Shown here piece by piece: positions 46,132-54,968 of a stretch of DNA of 61,231 nt (the first letter of the stretch is position 1; the number at the start of each line of letters is the position of its first letter). A program made the position numbers and the translations under genes. Below the pieces are notes generated by a model, which did not search any database, had not been told where the DNA came from, and saw only the letters and a list, made by a program, of their open reading frames with translations. This stretch comes from Candidatus Halocynthiibacter alkanivorans (lineage in GTDB: Bacteria > Pseudomonadota > Alphaproteobacteria > Rhodobacterales > Rhodobacteraceae). The stretch is from positions 1-61,231 of the forward strand of contig NZ_QOLB01000035.1 in NCBI RefSeq assembly GCF_003333265.1. The letters run 5' to 3'.

Positions 46132-46794
46132 ATGAAACGTATCCTAGTCTATGGGGATTCCAATTCCTGGGGTTTTCCGGCGGATGGCTCCGGGCAGCGC
46201 TACGTGCGGCGCTGGCCGGTGGTGATGGCGGAAGTGCTGCGTATTGAGCTGGTGGAAGACTGCCTGCCCGCGCGCTCTACTGTGCACAATCACCCCGACT
46301 ATCCGGGCGAGATGATGAACGGGCTGGCGCATCTGCCGGTGGCGCTGAAATCACAAAGCCCGGTGCATGGGGTGGTGCTGATGCTGGGCACCAATGACCT
46401 GCAGGTGCGCTATGAGCCCGAGGCTGGCAAGATCGCGGAAAACATCGGCCGGCTGGTGGACTGCATCCGTGCTGTCGGCGGCGGGCTGGCCGGATGGTAT
46501 GATGAAACGGCACCGGCGGTGGCGATGATCATTCCGCCGCTGATCCCGGAGGCGGCGCGGAACCGGGCGTTTGAGGATCATGAAAAATGGCTGCTGGCGC
46601 CGGAGGTGTCGCTGCAGCTTGGCGCGGCGGTGCGCAGCATGGCGCAGGCGCGTGCGGTGCCAGTGTTTGATGCTGGTGCAGTGATTGAGGGCGCGGCCAG
46701 TGACCCGATCCACTGGACGGGGGAGTCGCAGACCAGCCTTGGGCTGGCGGTGGGCGACTGGTTGCAGGGCGTGCCGGGTTTTGGTGCGGGTTAA
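46132..46794 (+). CDS. SGNH/GDSL-family hydrolase
   Basis: The 220-residue protein has the block order of SGNH esterases: block I with the nucleophile serine in VYGDSNSWG, the block II glycine region near LPARSTVHNH, block III LMLGTNDLQVRYE, and the C-terminal D-x-x-H as DPIHWT. There is no signal peptide, so it is cytoplasmic. The start at 46132 gives MKRILVYGDS. It overlaps the following DUF1194 gene and closely follows gloA, so the four genes from gloA to the second DUF1194 may form one transcript. Substrate (acyl or acetyl ester) unknown. Confidence 0.87.
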   Translation: MKRILVYGDSNSWGFPADGSGQRYVRRWPVVMAEVLRIELVEDCLPARSTVHNHPDYPGEMMNGLAHLPVALKSQSPVHGVVLMLGTNDLQVRYEPEAGKIAENIGRLVDCIRAVGGGLAGWYDETAPAVAMIIPPLIPEAARNRAFEDHEKWLLAPEVSLQLGAAVRSMAQARAVPVFDAGAVIEGAASDPIHWTGESQTSLGLAVGDWLQGVPGFGAG

Positions 46795-47491
46795 GCTGAC
46801 ATATATGGCGCTGGCCTTTGCACTCTGGGGTGCAGAGGCCAATGCCTATTGCCGCCAGGCGCTGCTGCTGGCGCTGGATGTGTCCTCCTCGGTGGACAGT
46901 GAAGAATACGCCTTGCAGCGCGACGGGCTGGCGCAGGCCCTGTTGTCGCCAGGGGTAAAGGCGGCCTTGTTTACCGCGCCAGGCGACGTGGCGCTGGCGG
47001 TCTATGAATGGAGCGGGCGCTATCAGCAGGCGGTGGTGATGGACTGGGTGCTGCTGCGCGATGAGGCCACGCTGCGCCAGGCGGTGGCGCGTATGTTGCG
47101 CCGGCCCCGCAGCCACAACCAGTTCCCCACCGCGATCGGCTATGCGCTTGGCTTTGGTGCCGGCCTGCTGCGGGACGCGCCGCGCTGTGACCGCGACACG
47201 CTGGATATGTCCGGCGACGGCATCAGCAATGACGGGTTTTCACCGGCGCTGGCCTATGGCGCCTTTGAATTTGGCGACACCGTGGTCAACGGGCTGGTGA
47301 TCGGCGACGCGCCGGATGTTCTGCGCTATTATGGCAACGAAGTGATCCGCAGCGCTGGCGCTTTTGTCGAGACCGCGCGGGATTATACGGATTATGAAGC
47401 GGCAATGACCCGCAAGCTGATCCGGGAGATCAGTGTCGGGGTGATTGGTGCCGCGCCCCGGACACGACTGTCCGGCAGCGGAGGCGGATGA
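46784..47491 (+). CDS. DUF1194 VWA-like secreted protein, first copy
   Basis: The 235-residue protein starts with a short signal region and then CRQALLLALDVSSSVDSEEYALQRDG. This carries a MIDAS-type DxSxS metal motif of von Willebrand A domains, and is typical of DUF1194. Other conserved pieces are YEWSGRYQQ, the FPTAIGYALGFG helix and LDMSGDGISNDG. I chose the GTG at 46784 because it adds Arg and Lys before the hydrophobic core; an ATG at 46805 is the alternative. Its start overlaps the SGNH gene and its stop overlaps the second copy (ATGA). Function of the family is unknown; adhesion or envelope protein assembly is plausible. Confidence 0.82.
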   Translation: MRVKLTYMALAFALWGAEANAYCRQALLLALDVSSSVDSEEYALQRDGLAQALLSPGVKAALFTAPGDVALAVYEWSGRYQQAVVMDWVLLRDEATLRQAVARMLRRPRSHNQFPTAIGYALGFGAGLLRDAPRCDRDTLDMSGDGISNDGFSPALAYGAFEFGDTVVNGLVIGDAPDVLRYYGNEVIRSAGAFVETARDYTDYEAAMTRKLIREISVGVIGAAPRTRLSGSGGG

Positions 47492-48231
47492 TGCGCGCGT
47501 TGAGCAGCTTTGCAGCGGTACTGGCCGTGGTGGGCGCGGCGGCGATGGTGCCCCCGCAGGCGGTCGCAGCGGTGGCGGTCTGTCGCCAGGCGCTGGCGCT
47601 GGGGCTGGATGTCTCGGGCTCGGTCAACACCGCCGAATACCGGTTGCAGTCCCGCGGTCTCGCCAATGCGCTGCTGGACCCGGAGGTCAGCGCCGCCTTT
47701 CTGAGCATGCCACACGCACCGGTGCGCCTGTTCATCTATGAATGGGCCGAGGGCGCGCCCCGGGTGCTGCAGGACTGGCGCGAAATCCGCGACGCCGGGG
47801 ATCTGGCGCAGACCGCCGCGCTGCTGCGGGGCAACCAGCGGGTGCGCATGCCGCCCGCCACCCAGCTGGGCATGGCGATGCGCTTTGGCGCCCGGGCGCT
47901 GGCAGCGCAACAGAGCTGCTGGAAACTGACGCTGGATATTTCCGGCGATGGCAAATCCAACGCCGGGCCAAGACCGCGTGATGTGCGCAACAGCGGCGTG
48001 TTGGGGCGGGCCACGGTCAACGGGCTGCTGATTTCAAGCACCGGTCCCGGGCTTGAAAACTACTATCGCGCGGAAGTGTTGCACGGGCCGGATGCCTTTG
48101 TGGAAAAGGCCCGCGGCTACAGCGCTTATTCCGATGCGATGCGGCGCAAACTGCTGCGGGAGCTGAAGATTCTGGCGATTGGTGCGCTGGACCCTGCCGA
48201 AGTCACACCCGCAGATTTACCGGTGAAATAA
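47488..48231 (+). CDS. DUF1194 VWA-like secreted protein, second copy
   Basis: The 247-residue protein is a diverged paralogue of the preceding one, in the same order: signal peptide (residues 1-28), CRQALALGLDVSGSVNTAEYRLQSRG with a DxSxS MIDAS motif, FIYEWAEGAPRV, MPPATQLGMAMRFGARAL and LDISGDGKSNAG. The C-terminal ends also align (AMRRKLLRELKILAIGA against AMTRKLIREISVGVIGA). Tandem duplication followed by divergence is clear. A 4-bp overlap couples the two, so they may form a heterodimer. Confidence 0.85.
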   Translation: MMRALSSFAAVLAVVGAAAMVPPQAVAAVAVCRQALALGLDVSGSVNTAEYRLQSRGLANALLDPEVSAAFLSMPHAPVRLFIYEWAEGAPRVLQDWREIRDAGDLAQTAALLRGNQRVRMPPATQLGMAMRFGARALAAQQSCWKLTLDISGDGKSNAGPRPRDVRNSGVLGRATVNGLLISSTGPGLENYYRAEVLHGPDAFVEKARGYSAYSDAMRRKLLRELKILAIGALDPAEVTPADLPVK

Positions 48232-48303
48232 TCCGCTGCTGATTCGGCGCGGCGGCGCCAAACCTGGCCCGGTTCGTTGCTTGACAGAATCACTCCACAT
48301 GTT

Positions 48304-48320
48304 AGTCTGTCTTCCAGACT
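48304..48320. promoter_or_regulatory. MarR operator-like palindrome, upstream copy
   Basis: AGTCTG (48304-48309) and CAGACT (48315-48320) are separated by 5 bp and end 15 bp before the marR start codon. The same half sites recur downstream of the gene. Confidence 0.6.
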
Positions 48321-48335
48321 TATTAAGGTAACAAG

Positions 48336-48767
48336 ATGAAACTGGCGCGGCTGATTGAGCATTTTCACCGGCAATCACACCGGCAATGGGCCCGGGCCGG
48401 CACCCGGCTTGGCGTGAGCCACAGCGAGTATGAATACCTGCGGGCGATCAAGGATCAGGAGACCCGGAAAACTGACAAAGATAACCACGGCCAGCATTTG
48501 CAGGACGTGGTTGCCGACATGGGCGTCAAAAAGGCTTCGGCCAGCGCGATGGTGGTGAAGCTGGAAGAACGCGGCCTGGTCCAGCGCCATGCCTGCCAGC
48601 ACGATGCCCGCGCCCAGCACATTCTGCTGACACCGGCAGGGGTAAATCTGCTGAAACTTGGGGAAAGCGTTTATGACCAGGCCGCCGAACAGGTGCTGTC
48701 TGAGATGTCGGAGACCGGGCGGAACACGCTTTTGACCGCACTGCAGGAGATTGACGACACCAGGTAA
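48336..48767 (+). CDS. MarR-family transcriptional regulator
   Basis: The 143-residue protein has the MarR winged-helix core: VSHSEYEYLRAIKD, then LQDVVADMGVKKASASAMVVKLEERGLVQRHACQHDARAQHILLTPAG, with the wing containing the conserved D-x-R. Helices at both ends form the dimer interface. An AGTCTG/CAGACT palindrome lies just before its start and a second one in the gap before the next gene, so self-regulation and control of the downstream membrane protein are likely. Inducer unknown. Confidence 0.9.
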   Translation: MKLARLIEHFHRQSHRQWARAGTRLGVSHSEYEYLRAIKDQETRKTDKDNHGQHLQDVVADMGVKKASASAMVVKLEERGLVQRHACQHDARAQHILLTPAGVNLLKLGESVYDQAAEQVLSEMSETGRNTLLTALQEIDDTR

Positions 48768-48795
48768 AAACATATTTTGCCTGCGTCACAAAGTA

Positions 48796-48808
48796 AGTCT
48801 GACAGACT
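48796..48808. promoter_or_regulatory. MarR operator-like palindrome, downstream copy
   Basis: AGTCTG (48796-48801), A, CAGACT (48803-48808): the same half sites as upstream of marR but with 1-bp spacing. It lies 33 bp before the start of the membrane-protein gene and could control it. Confidence 0.6.
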
Positions 48809-48840
48809 AATAAATCGAAACACAAACATCGGAGACATAT

Positions 48841-49254
48841 ATGACTTTTGAACTCGTACTGATTGGCACCGCGATCCATATTCTGATCTGGGACAAGCTT
48901 CCGGAATGGGGCACCTGGTTCAACAGGCTGCTGGCGGCCCTGCCCGGCCCGCTGCAGACGCTTTACGGCCAGTGGCGCTGTGCCTATTGCGCCGGATTCT
49001 GGATTGCACTGACCCTCCATGCGCTGACCGGGTTCTGGACCCTGCCTGCGCTGGCCGCCCTGCCGGCGCAACTGGGCGTTGCCGCAGCCCCTCTCGGCTG
49101 GTTTCTGGATGCTCTGGCCTCAGCAACATTGATTTACATATCGGTGATCACGCTGAATGCACTGCGGCTGCCTGCGATGAAGGCGCACATGATGAAACAG
49201 GAGTTTATGAAGTCATTTGACCGCCCGGCAACTGCATCAGAGGCCGCGGAGTAA
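48841..49254 (+). CDS. DUF1360-like membrane protein
   Basis: The 137-residue protein has three membrane helices (about 3-16, 50-72 and 85-108). A motif WRCAYCAGFWIAL in the middle resembles the C-x-x-C-x-x-FW signature of DUF1360 membrane proteins. GGAGACATAT precedes the ATG. It lies behind marR with an operator-like palindrome between, so it is the probable regulatory target. Function unknown; the CxxC may bind metal or undergo redox change. Confidence 0.7.
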   Translation: MTFELVLIGTAIHILIWDKLPEWGTWFNRLLAALPGPLQTLYGQWRCAYCAGFWIALTLHALTGFWTLPALAALPAQLGVAAAPLGWFLDALASATLIYISVITLNALRLPAMKAHMMKQEFMKSFDRPATASEAAE

Positions 49255-49263
49255 CATCCGGAT

Positions 49264-49290
49264 TTCCGGCCCTTGCCGCAGGGGCCGGAA
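49264..49290. terminator. Hairpin after the DUF1360-like gene
   Basis: TTCCGGCCC (49264-49272) and GGGCCGGAA (49282-49290) form a perfect 9-bp stem, starting 10 bp after the stop codon. No T tract follows. A second, mismatched hairpin lies at 49395-49423. One or both could end transcription from either side. Confidence 0.4.
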
Positions 49291-49511
49291 CGACGTCGCG
49301 GTAAGCTCGCCCTGGATGATGGCCACCCGAAACAGGTCCCTGAAAACCTGAACCCGCAGTGATTAATCACGAATTCGACCCCTTAGAATCAGGGGAGCAG
49401 CGCCCATAATCCGGGCGCCGCTCATCCAGGGCATTTTGCCTGTAATCCAAAGATGGATTTCACCATCGGAATATCAGAGGGGCTGCGACCCCCGGTTTGG
49501 TCTTAGTTCAC

Positions 49512-50009
49512 TCAGTAGATGTAACGGATTTGCTCGCTCCAGTAGCGTTCCACCCGGCGCAGCGAGGTGTTGATTCCGTCAATGCCATCAGAGCTGAGCA
49601 CATCGCGGCTCTGCAAACCATCGGCATGACGCGAAAACAGACCTTCAACAGTGGCACGGACCTGGTTGCCTTTTTCGGTCAGTTTTACCCGCACCGAACG
49701 ACGGTCCACTTCACAGCGCTGGTGGTGCATATAGCCCATCTCAACGAGTTTCTTCAGATTGTAGGACACATTAGAGCCCTGGTAATAGCCGCGGGACTTC
49801 AATTCCCCTGCGGTGACCTCATTGTCGCCAATGTTAAACAGAAGCAACGCCTGAACCGCGTTGATTTCAAAGACACCGACTCGTTCAAATTCATCTTTAA
49901 TCACATCAAGAAGCAAACGGTGAAGCCGTTCAACAAGCGCAAGAGCTTCAAGATACTGGCTCATAAAGCTTTGCTCGGTTGTCGACCCGATTGGTGAATG
50001 CATACTCAT
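49512..50009 (-). CDS. MarR-family regulator, LdtR type
   Basis: The 165-residue protein has a central winged helix (about 45-115: LLFNIGDNEVTAGELKSRGYYQGSNVSYNLKKLVEMGYMHHQRCEVDRRSVRVKLTEKG split by the wing). The recognition segment GSNVSYNLKKLVEMGY and the N-terminal LHRLLLDVIKDEFE match what I remember for the LdtR group, which in other alphaproteobacteria controls L,D-transpeptidase and cell-wall stress genes. GGAGA precedes the ATG at 50009; a second ATG two codons on is possible. It lies next to sdhE and an XRE regulator. Confidence 0.85.
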   Translation of the reverse strand: MSMHSPIGSTTEQSFMSQYLEALALVERLHRLLLDVIKDEFERVGVFEINAVQALLLFNIGDNEVTAGELKSRGYYQGSNVSYNLKKLVEMGYMHHQRCEVDRRSVRVKLTEKGNQVRATVEGLFSRHADGLQSRDVLSSDGIDGINTSLRRVERYWSEQIRYIY

Positions 50010-50104
50010 AAGTTTCTCCGCCTTAGACTGCTGAAGAGTGTTGTCGCATGCAATTCACAATAATCGGTTAAACCCGGCCAAATCCTACCAAATTTTCGAC
50101 ACAT

Positions 50105-50368
50105 TCAGGCCTGTCTGGCGAATTCCGCAACGTCACTTATCAATTCCAGCAATGCGGCCGGGGTTTCTTGCTGGCCGGTAATCCAGGCCAGCAAGTCCGG
50201 ATCGCTCTCATTCAACAGCGCGTCCCATGCGTCCAGCTGCGCCTCTGTCATGCTTTGCAGGCGAGCATCGGCGTAACCCCCCATGACGATATCCATTTCT
50301 TTCATGCCGCGGCGCCAGGAGCGCATGCGCATGCGTTTGATCCGGTTCTCATAGGTTTCGCTGCTCAT
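50105..50368 (-). CDS. sdhE: Succinate dehydrogenase assembly factor SdhE
   Basis: SdhE (DUF339) helps attach FAD covalently to the flavoprotein of succinate dehydrogenase. The 87-residue all-helical protein has the signature RMRMRSWRRGMKEMDIVMGGYAD with the RGxxE core, and the later LLNESDPDLLAWI. The ATG at 50368 begins MSSETYENRIKRM; it starts one base past the stop of the XRE gene, so the two are co-translated. Succinate dehydrogenase genes are not in the window. Confidence 0.92.
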   Translation of the reverse strand: MSSETYENRIKRMRMRSWRRGMKEMDIVMGGYADARLQSMTEAQLDAWDALLNESDPDLLAWITGQQETPAALLELISDVAEFARQA

Positions 50369-50369
50369 G

Positions 50370-50828
50370 TCAGACGGCCTTGAGCGCATGGCGGAGTTTT
50401 TTCTCGAGTTTGCCCAGCTGGTCTGACTGCTGGCGCATATTGATGCGCAGGCTGCGCAGTTCCGCCAGCAGCGGCGTCAAGTCCTGGGGCGCAGCGTCGG
50501 CACCTGTGGGCGCGTCCAGCCCTTCGCCTTCGCCGATCAGCAGCCAGGTCAGTGACACGTTCAGAATGCCGGCCAGACGTGGCAGGAAGGTTGTCGAAGG
50601 CTCCGAGCTGTCCTGTTCCCAGCCCTCAAGCATGATCAGCTGTACGCCAACGCGTTCGGACAGTTCTTCCAGCGTCATATGCGAGGCGACACGCGCCGCC
50701 TCCAGCCGGTCCCCCAGCGTGGCGATATCGTCGGAATACCAGTCGGTTGCGGTTGCATCGGCGGTGGCGTCTGCGGGACCGGCAGTCCCTTCGCCAGCGG
50801 CGGCGGCGGTATATTCAGTCTTGTCCAA
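50370..50828 (-). CDS. XRE-family helix-turn-helix regulator, TTG start
   Basis: The 152-residue protein has an Ala-rich N-terminal tail, an HTH_3 domain (about 35-95: LGDRLEAARVASHMTLEELSERVGVQ then LIMLEGWEQDSSEP) and a C-terminal coiled-coil (LLAELRSLRINMRQQSDQLGKLEKKLRHALK), probably for dimerisation. I chose the TTG at 50828 because AAGGAG lies six bases before it; the upstream ATG at 50855 would place this Shine-Dalgarno inside the gene. It is followed at once by sdhE and is divergent from an aspartate aminotransferase gene. Confidence 0.85.
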   Translation of the reverse strand: MDKTEYTAAAAGEGTAGPADATADATATDWYSDDIATLGDRLEAARVASHMTLEELSERVGVQLIMLEGWEQDSSEPSTTFLPRLAGILNVSLTWLLIGEGEGLDAPTGADAAPQDLTPLLAELRSLRINMRQQSDQLGKLEKKLRHALKAV

Positions 50829-50897
50829 TGGGCGCTCCTTTAAATCTTGTCTCATATTGGTGACGCGGCTTGATTGCGCTTAACGGGCAGCCTATGA

Positions 50898-52136
<1,239 letters not shown>

Positions 52137-52147
52137 AGGATCTTTTG

Positions 52148-52549
52148 ATGGCGGGCGAATTGCCGGAGTTTTATTTCCGCGTGCGTGAAAACGGTGCTGT
52201 GGTGTTCCGGGTTGATACCGAGAACCGGCAGCGCCGTATTGAAATGGATCAGATCGCCGTTGTGAATGTGCGCAACGGCGAGATCCGCCCCCATGGCGGC
52301 CGTGAATTGAGCGCCCATGAACGCGGAGCGATCGGCGATTGGATGGCGGCGCGCAAGGCGACGCTGGCGGCGCGTGACATTGACGATATCCACCGGGCGG
52401 TGGATCACCTGAACCTGACCAGCCAATGGGCGCAGAGCCGCGCCAGTGACACCCAGCTGGAACAGGTCACCGACGCGCTGCTGCTGGCGATGCACGACCT
52501 GCGCACGGTGCTGGTGCGCAAAAAGTCCGACCGGCTGACACGCCGCTGA
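52148..52549 (+). CDS. Conserved hypothetical protein
   Basis: The 133-residue soluble protein opens MAGELPEFYFRVRENGAVVFRVDTENRQRRIEMDQIAVVNVRNGEIRPHG split across a short beta domain. A helical domain follows with DDIHRAVDHLNLTSQWAQSRAS. AAGGA lies at good distance from the ATG at 52148. It is 11 bp behind the aspartate aminotransferase and read in the same direction. I recognise the overall pattern from roseobacter genomes but no named domain. No catalytic motif, membrane helix or signal peptide is seen. Confidence 0.72.
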   Translation: MAGELPEFYFRVRENGAVVFRVDTENRQRRIEMDQIAVVNVRNGEIRPHGGRELSAHERGAIGDWMAARKATLAARDIDDIHRAVDHLNLTSQWAQSRASDTQLEQVTDALLLAMHDLRTVLVRKKSDRLTRR

Positions 52550-52582
52550 CACGCGCACAACGCACCCCTGCCGCAGCAAACG

Positions 52583-52753
52583 GCCGCTGCGCCCTTACCC
52601 CTCAGCCTCTGCCACCTGTTGCCCGCTTGCGCTGCCTCTGCGCCGCTGCCCTCTGCGCCGCTGCCCTCTGCCGCTGCCACCTGTAGCCTGCTTGCGCGAC
52701 CGCTGCGCCCTTCCCCTCCGCCTCCGCCTCTTCCACCTGTTGCCCGCTTGCGC
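52583..52753. repeat. Imperfect minisatellite, three copies
   Basis: A 22-bp core GCCACCTGTTGCCCGCTTGC(GC) occurs at 52611-52632 (exact), 52676-52697 (two changes) and 52732-52753 (one change). The first and third copies share the preceding CCGCTGCGCCCTT block. Only seven A residues occur in about 230 bases of the plus strand. Spacing of 65 and 56 bp is irregular, so frame is not conserved. Confidence 0.75.
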
Positions 52754-53131
52754 GGCCTCTGCTCTCCTGCCCGCTGCCGCTGCCCGCTGCGCCCCTCCCT
52801 TTCCTGCGCCGATCGCCCATAACAAAGAACCGTACCCGGGTTTCTGGAACCAGGGCGCTGCGGTCTGCCCCCTGTGATCCGGACTGCCGCACCCGCACCA
52901 GACCGGTCCTGTTGCTCTCTGACACGGCTCAAACCAAGCCCGGCGCGGCCCACTGCAGCGGCCTTCTTACAAGGGCACGAGGCTCTGGTGCCTCTGGCGG
53001 AACGGGCACCCCTGGCGCTGGTCTGTTGCCGGGGCGTCAGCCCCGGCGCGGCCCAACAGGGCGCTGCGCCTGCAAGGCGTTCAGCCCTGGCGGGAGCGCC
53101 CCCTGCACGATGGCGCTGCATTTAATTGTGG

Positions 53132-53146
53132 ATTTGCACTGCAAAT
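53132..53146. promoter_or_regulatory. Orphan PhaR-like palindrome
   Basis: ATTTGCA (53132-53138), C, TGCAAAT (53140-53146) is a perfect 15-bp palindrome containing TTGC-ACT-GCAA. It shares the TGC-N3-GCA core with the phaR and phaP operators although it lies 18 kb away. No start codon is directly downstream on either strand. Confidence 0.4.
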
Positions 53147-53388
53147 GTACTGCGCGGCGCCGAGATCCTGCTCTGAGGTTGAAATTGTTGCGCATACCGG
53201 CAGCCCGCGCTTTGGATCCGCCAGCCATCGCTGCACGCGGCCCATCACTGAAACCTGTCACGGCGGCCATCGCAGCACCCCGTTACCGCAGCCGCACAGC
53301 AGCCCATCAAGCAGCCCGGCCATCAGAGCCTTTCACCGGTGCCCTTCACCGGGACGCTGGTGCGGCTCTCTGGCCCCGGCCCGGCCTC

Positions 53389-54750
53389 TCAGCGCAGCCA
53401 GGATTTTTGCCGCCAGAAGCGCAGCCCCATCAGCACCCAGGCGCTGGCGAGACCGGCGACCAGCCCGGCCCAGACCCCGGCGGCGCCAAAACCCAGCGGG
53501 AAGGCCATAATATAACTGGCGGTCAGCCCGACCAGCCAGTAGCTGATGGTGGCATGGATCATCGGCACCCGCATGTCCTGCAACCCGCGCAACAGGCCCA
53601 GCGAAATCGCCTGCCCCCCGTCTGCCAGCTGGAACAGCGCCGCCAGCACCAGCAGGGTGGCGCCGAGCGCCAGCACCTGGTCGCGCGCGGGCTCCAGCGG
53701 ATCGAGGAACAGATTGATCAGGAAATCAGGCGCGGTGATAAACAGCACCGAGCAGATCAGCGCAAACGCCGCCGAGGCCAGCGACGCCACCAGCGCGCCA
53801 CGGCGCAGGTTCAGGCTGTCTTTGCGCCCAAACGCGTTGCCGGCGCGCACGGTGGCGGCATGGGCCAGCCCGAGATGCACCATAAAGGTGACCGAGGCGA
53901 TCTGCAGCACGATGCCATGCGCCGCCAACTGCACCGCGCCAACCCAGCCGACCATCACTGCAGAGGCCGAAAACAGCGCCACTTCTGCCAGCGAGGTCAG
54001 CCCCACCGGCCAGCCCAGCGCGAACATCGCCCAGAAAGCTTCCCAGTCCGGGCGCCAGAGCCGCTGCAACAGCTTTTGTTCCGGTGCCACACGCAGCGCA
54101 TAGATCAGCAGTACCACGGCGGACACGATCTGCGAGATCAGCGACCCCAGTGCAGCGCCAACAATGCCCAGCTCCGGCGCGCCCCAGTTGCCAAAAATAA
54201 ACGCATAGTTCAGCAGCCCGTTCAGCACCGCCGAAGCCACCGTGACCCAGAACACGATCTGCGCCCGCTCCAGTGCTGCCAGGTAACTTTTGAACGTATT
54301 GATCAGCAGCGCCGGCACCATCACAAAACCCATCAGCCACAGATACTTACCCGCCTCAGAGGCCACACCTTCTTCCTGGCCCAGCGCCAGAAATATCGCC
54401 TCCCCGTTCAGCGTCAGCGGCAGGGTCACCCCCACAAATAACATGGACAGCCACAGGGTCATCCTGGTGGTGCGACGCACCTGCACGTCATGCCCTGCGG
54501 CGGCATCCGCCGCAATCACCGGCATCAGCGCGTTGGAAAACCCCGCCCCCATCACAAACAGCACAAAATAAAACGAGCCGCCCAGCACCGCACCGGCGAG
54601 CGCTTCGATATTATAGCGCCCCAGCATGATGGTATCGATGATCTGCACCGACATCGCCGCCAGGTTCACCCCCACCAGAGGCAGGCCGAGCGACATCAGC
54701 GTTTTAAGATGGGTGCGATAGGGTTTTGGTGGATGAAATACATGAGTCAT
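53389..54750 (-). CDS. MATE-family efflux transporter
   Basis: The 453-residue inner-membrane protein has about twelve helices in two related halves. The NorM-type opening is MSLGLPLVGVNLAAMSVQIIDTIMLGRY. The second half repeats the pattern in LGWPVGLTSLAEVALFSASAVMVGWVG and LADGGQAISLGLLRGLQDMRVPM. It should export cationic drugs or metabolites with Na+ or H+. The ATG at 54750 is chosen; a TTG two codons upstream is possible, and neither has a strong Shine-Dalgarno. It stands alone, between a gene-free region and a phosphodiesterase gene on the same strand. Confidence 0.92.
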   Translation of the reverse strand: MTHVFHPPKPYRTHLKTLMSLGLPLVGVNLAAMSVQIIDTIMLGRYNIEALAGAVLGGSFYFVLFVMGAGFSNALMPVIAADAAAGHDVQVRRTTRMTLWLSMLFVGVTLPLTLNGEAIFLALGQEEGVASEAGKYLWLMGFVMVPALLINTFKSYLAALERAQIVFWVTVASAVLNGLLNYAFIFGNWGAPELGIVGAALGSLISQIVSAVVLLIYALRVAPEQKLLQRLWRPDWEAFWAMFALGWPVGLTSLAEVALFSASAVMVGWVGAVQLAAHGIVLQIASVTFMVHLGLAHAATVRAGNAFGRKDSLNLRRGALVASLASAAFALICSVLFITAPDFLINLFLDPLEPARDQVLALGATLLVLAALFQLADGGQAISLGLLRGLQDMRVPMIHATISYWLVGLTASYIMAFPLGFGAAGVWAGLVAGLASAWVLMGLRFWRQKSWLR

Positions 54751-54968
54751 AGCCAAGGATTAGGCCAGATTTTCTGCCCCGACAAGTCTTGTGATTCCGC
54801 AACTGCCGGGCGCGGCATCAGCGCATTACCGGCGGCTGTGACCGGCGCTTCAGACCCCGTCGCAGTTGCGGTCACAACCGGACCGGACGGGTGGGCTGCA
54901 AGCGGGGTTCAGGACCGCCTGCCGCCATAGGATACGGCCCCCGACGCCGGCATCTGCGTCGGCGCGGC

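Larger units (their letters stand above)
52550..53388. other. 839-bp gene-free, repeat-rich region
   Basis: No believable gene is found. The first third is an A-poor C/T/G minisatellite (separate entry); the rest is GC-rich noncoding DNA with one perfect TTTGCACTGCAAA-type palindrome at 53132-53146. Long open frames on both strands here are low-complexity by-products of the repeat or antisense to the MATE gene. Confidence 0.6.

Noticed and set aside
52912-54441. 509-residue plus-strand frame over the MATE gene and the gap before it
   Set aside because: It is Gln/Arg/His-rich, antisense to a clear membrane transporter, and begins in repeat DNA.
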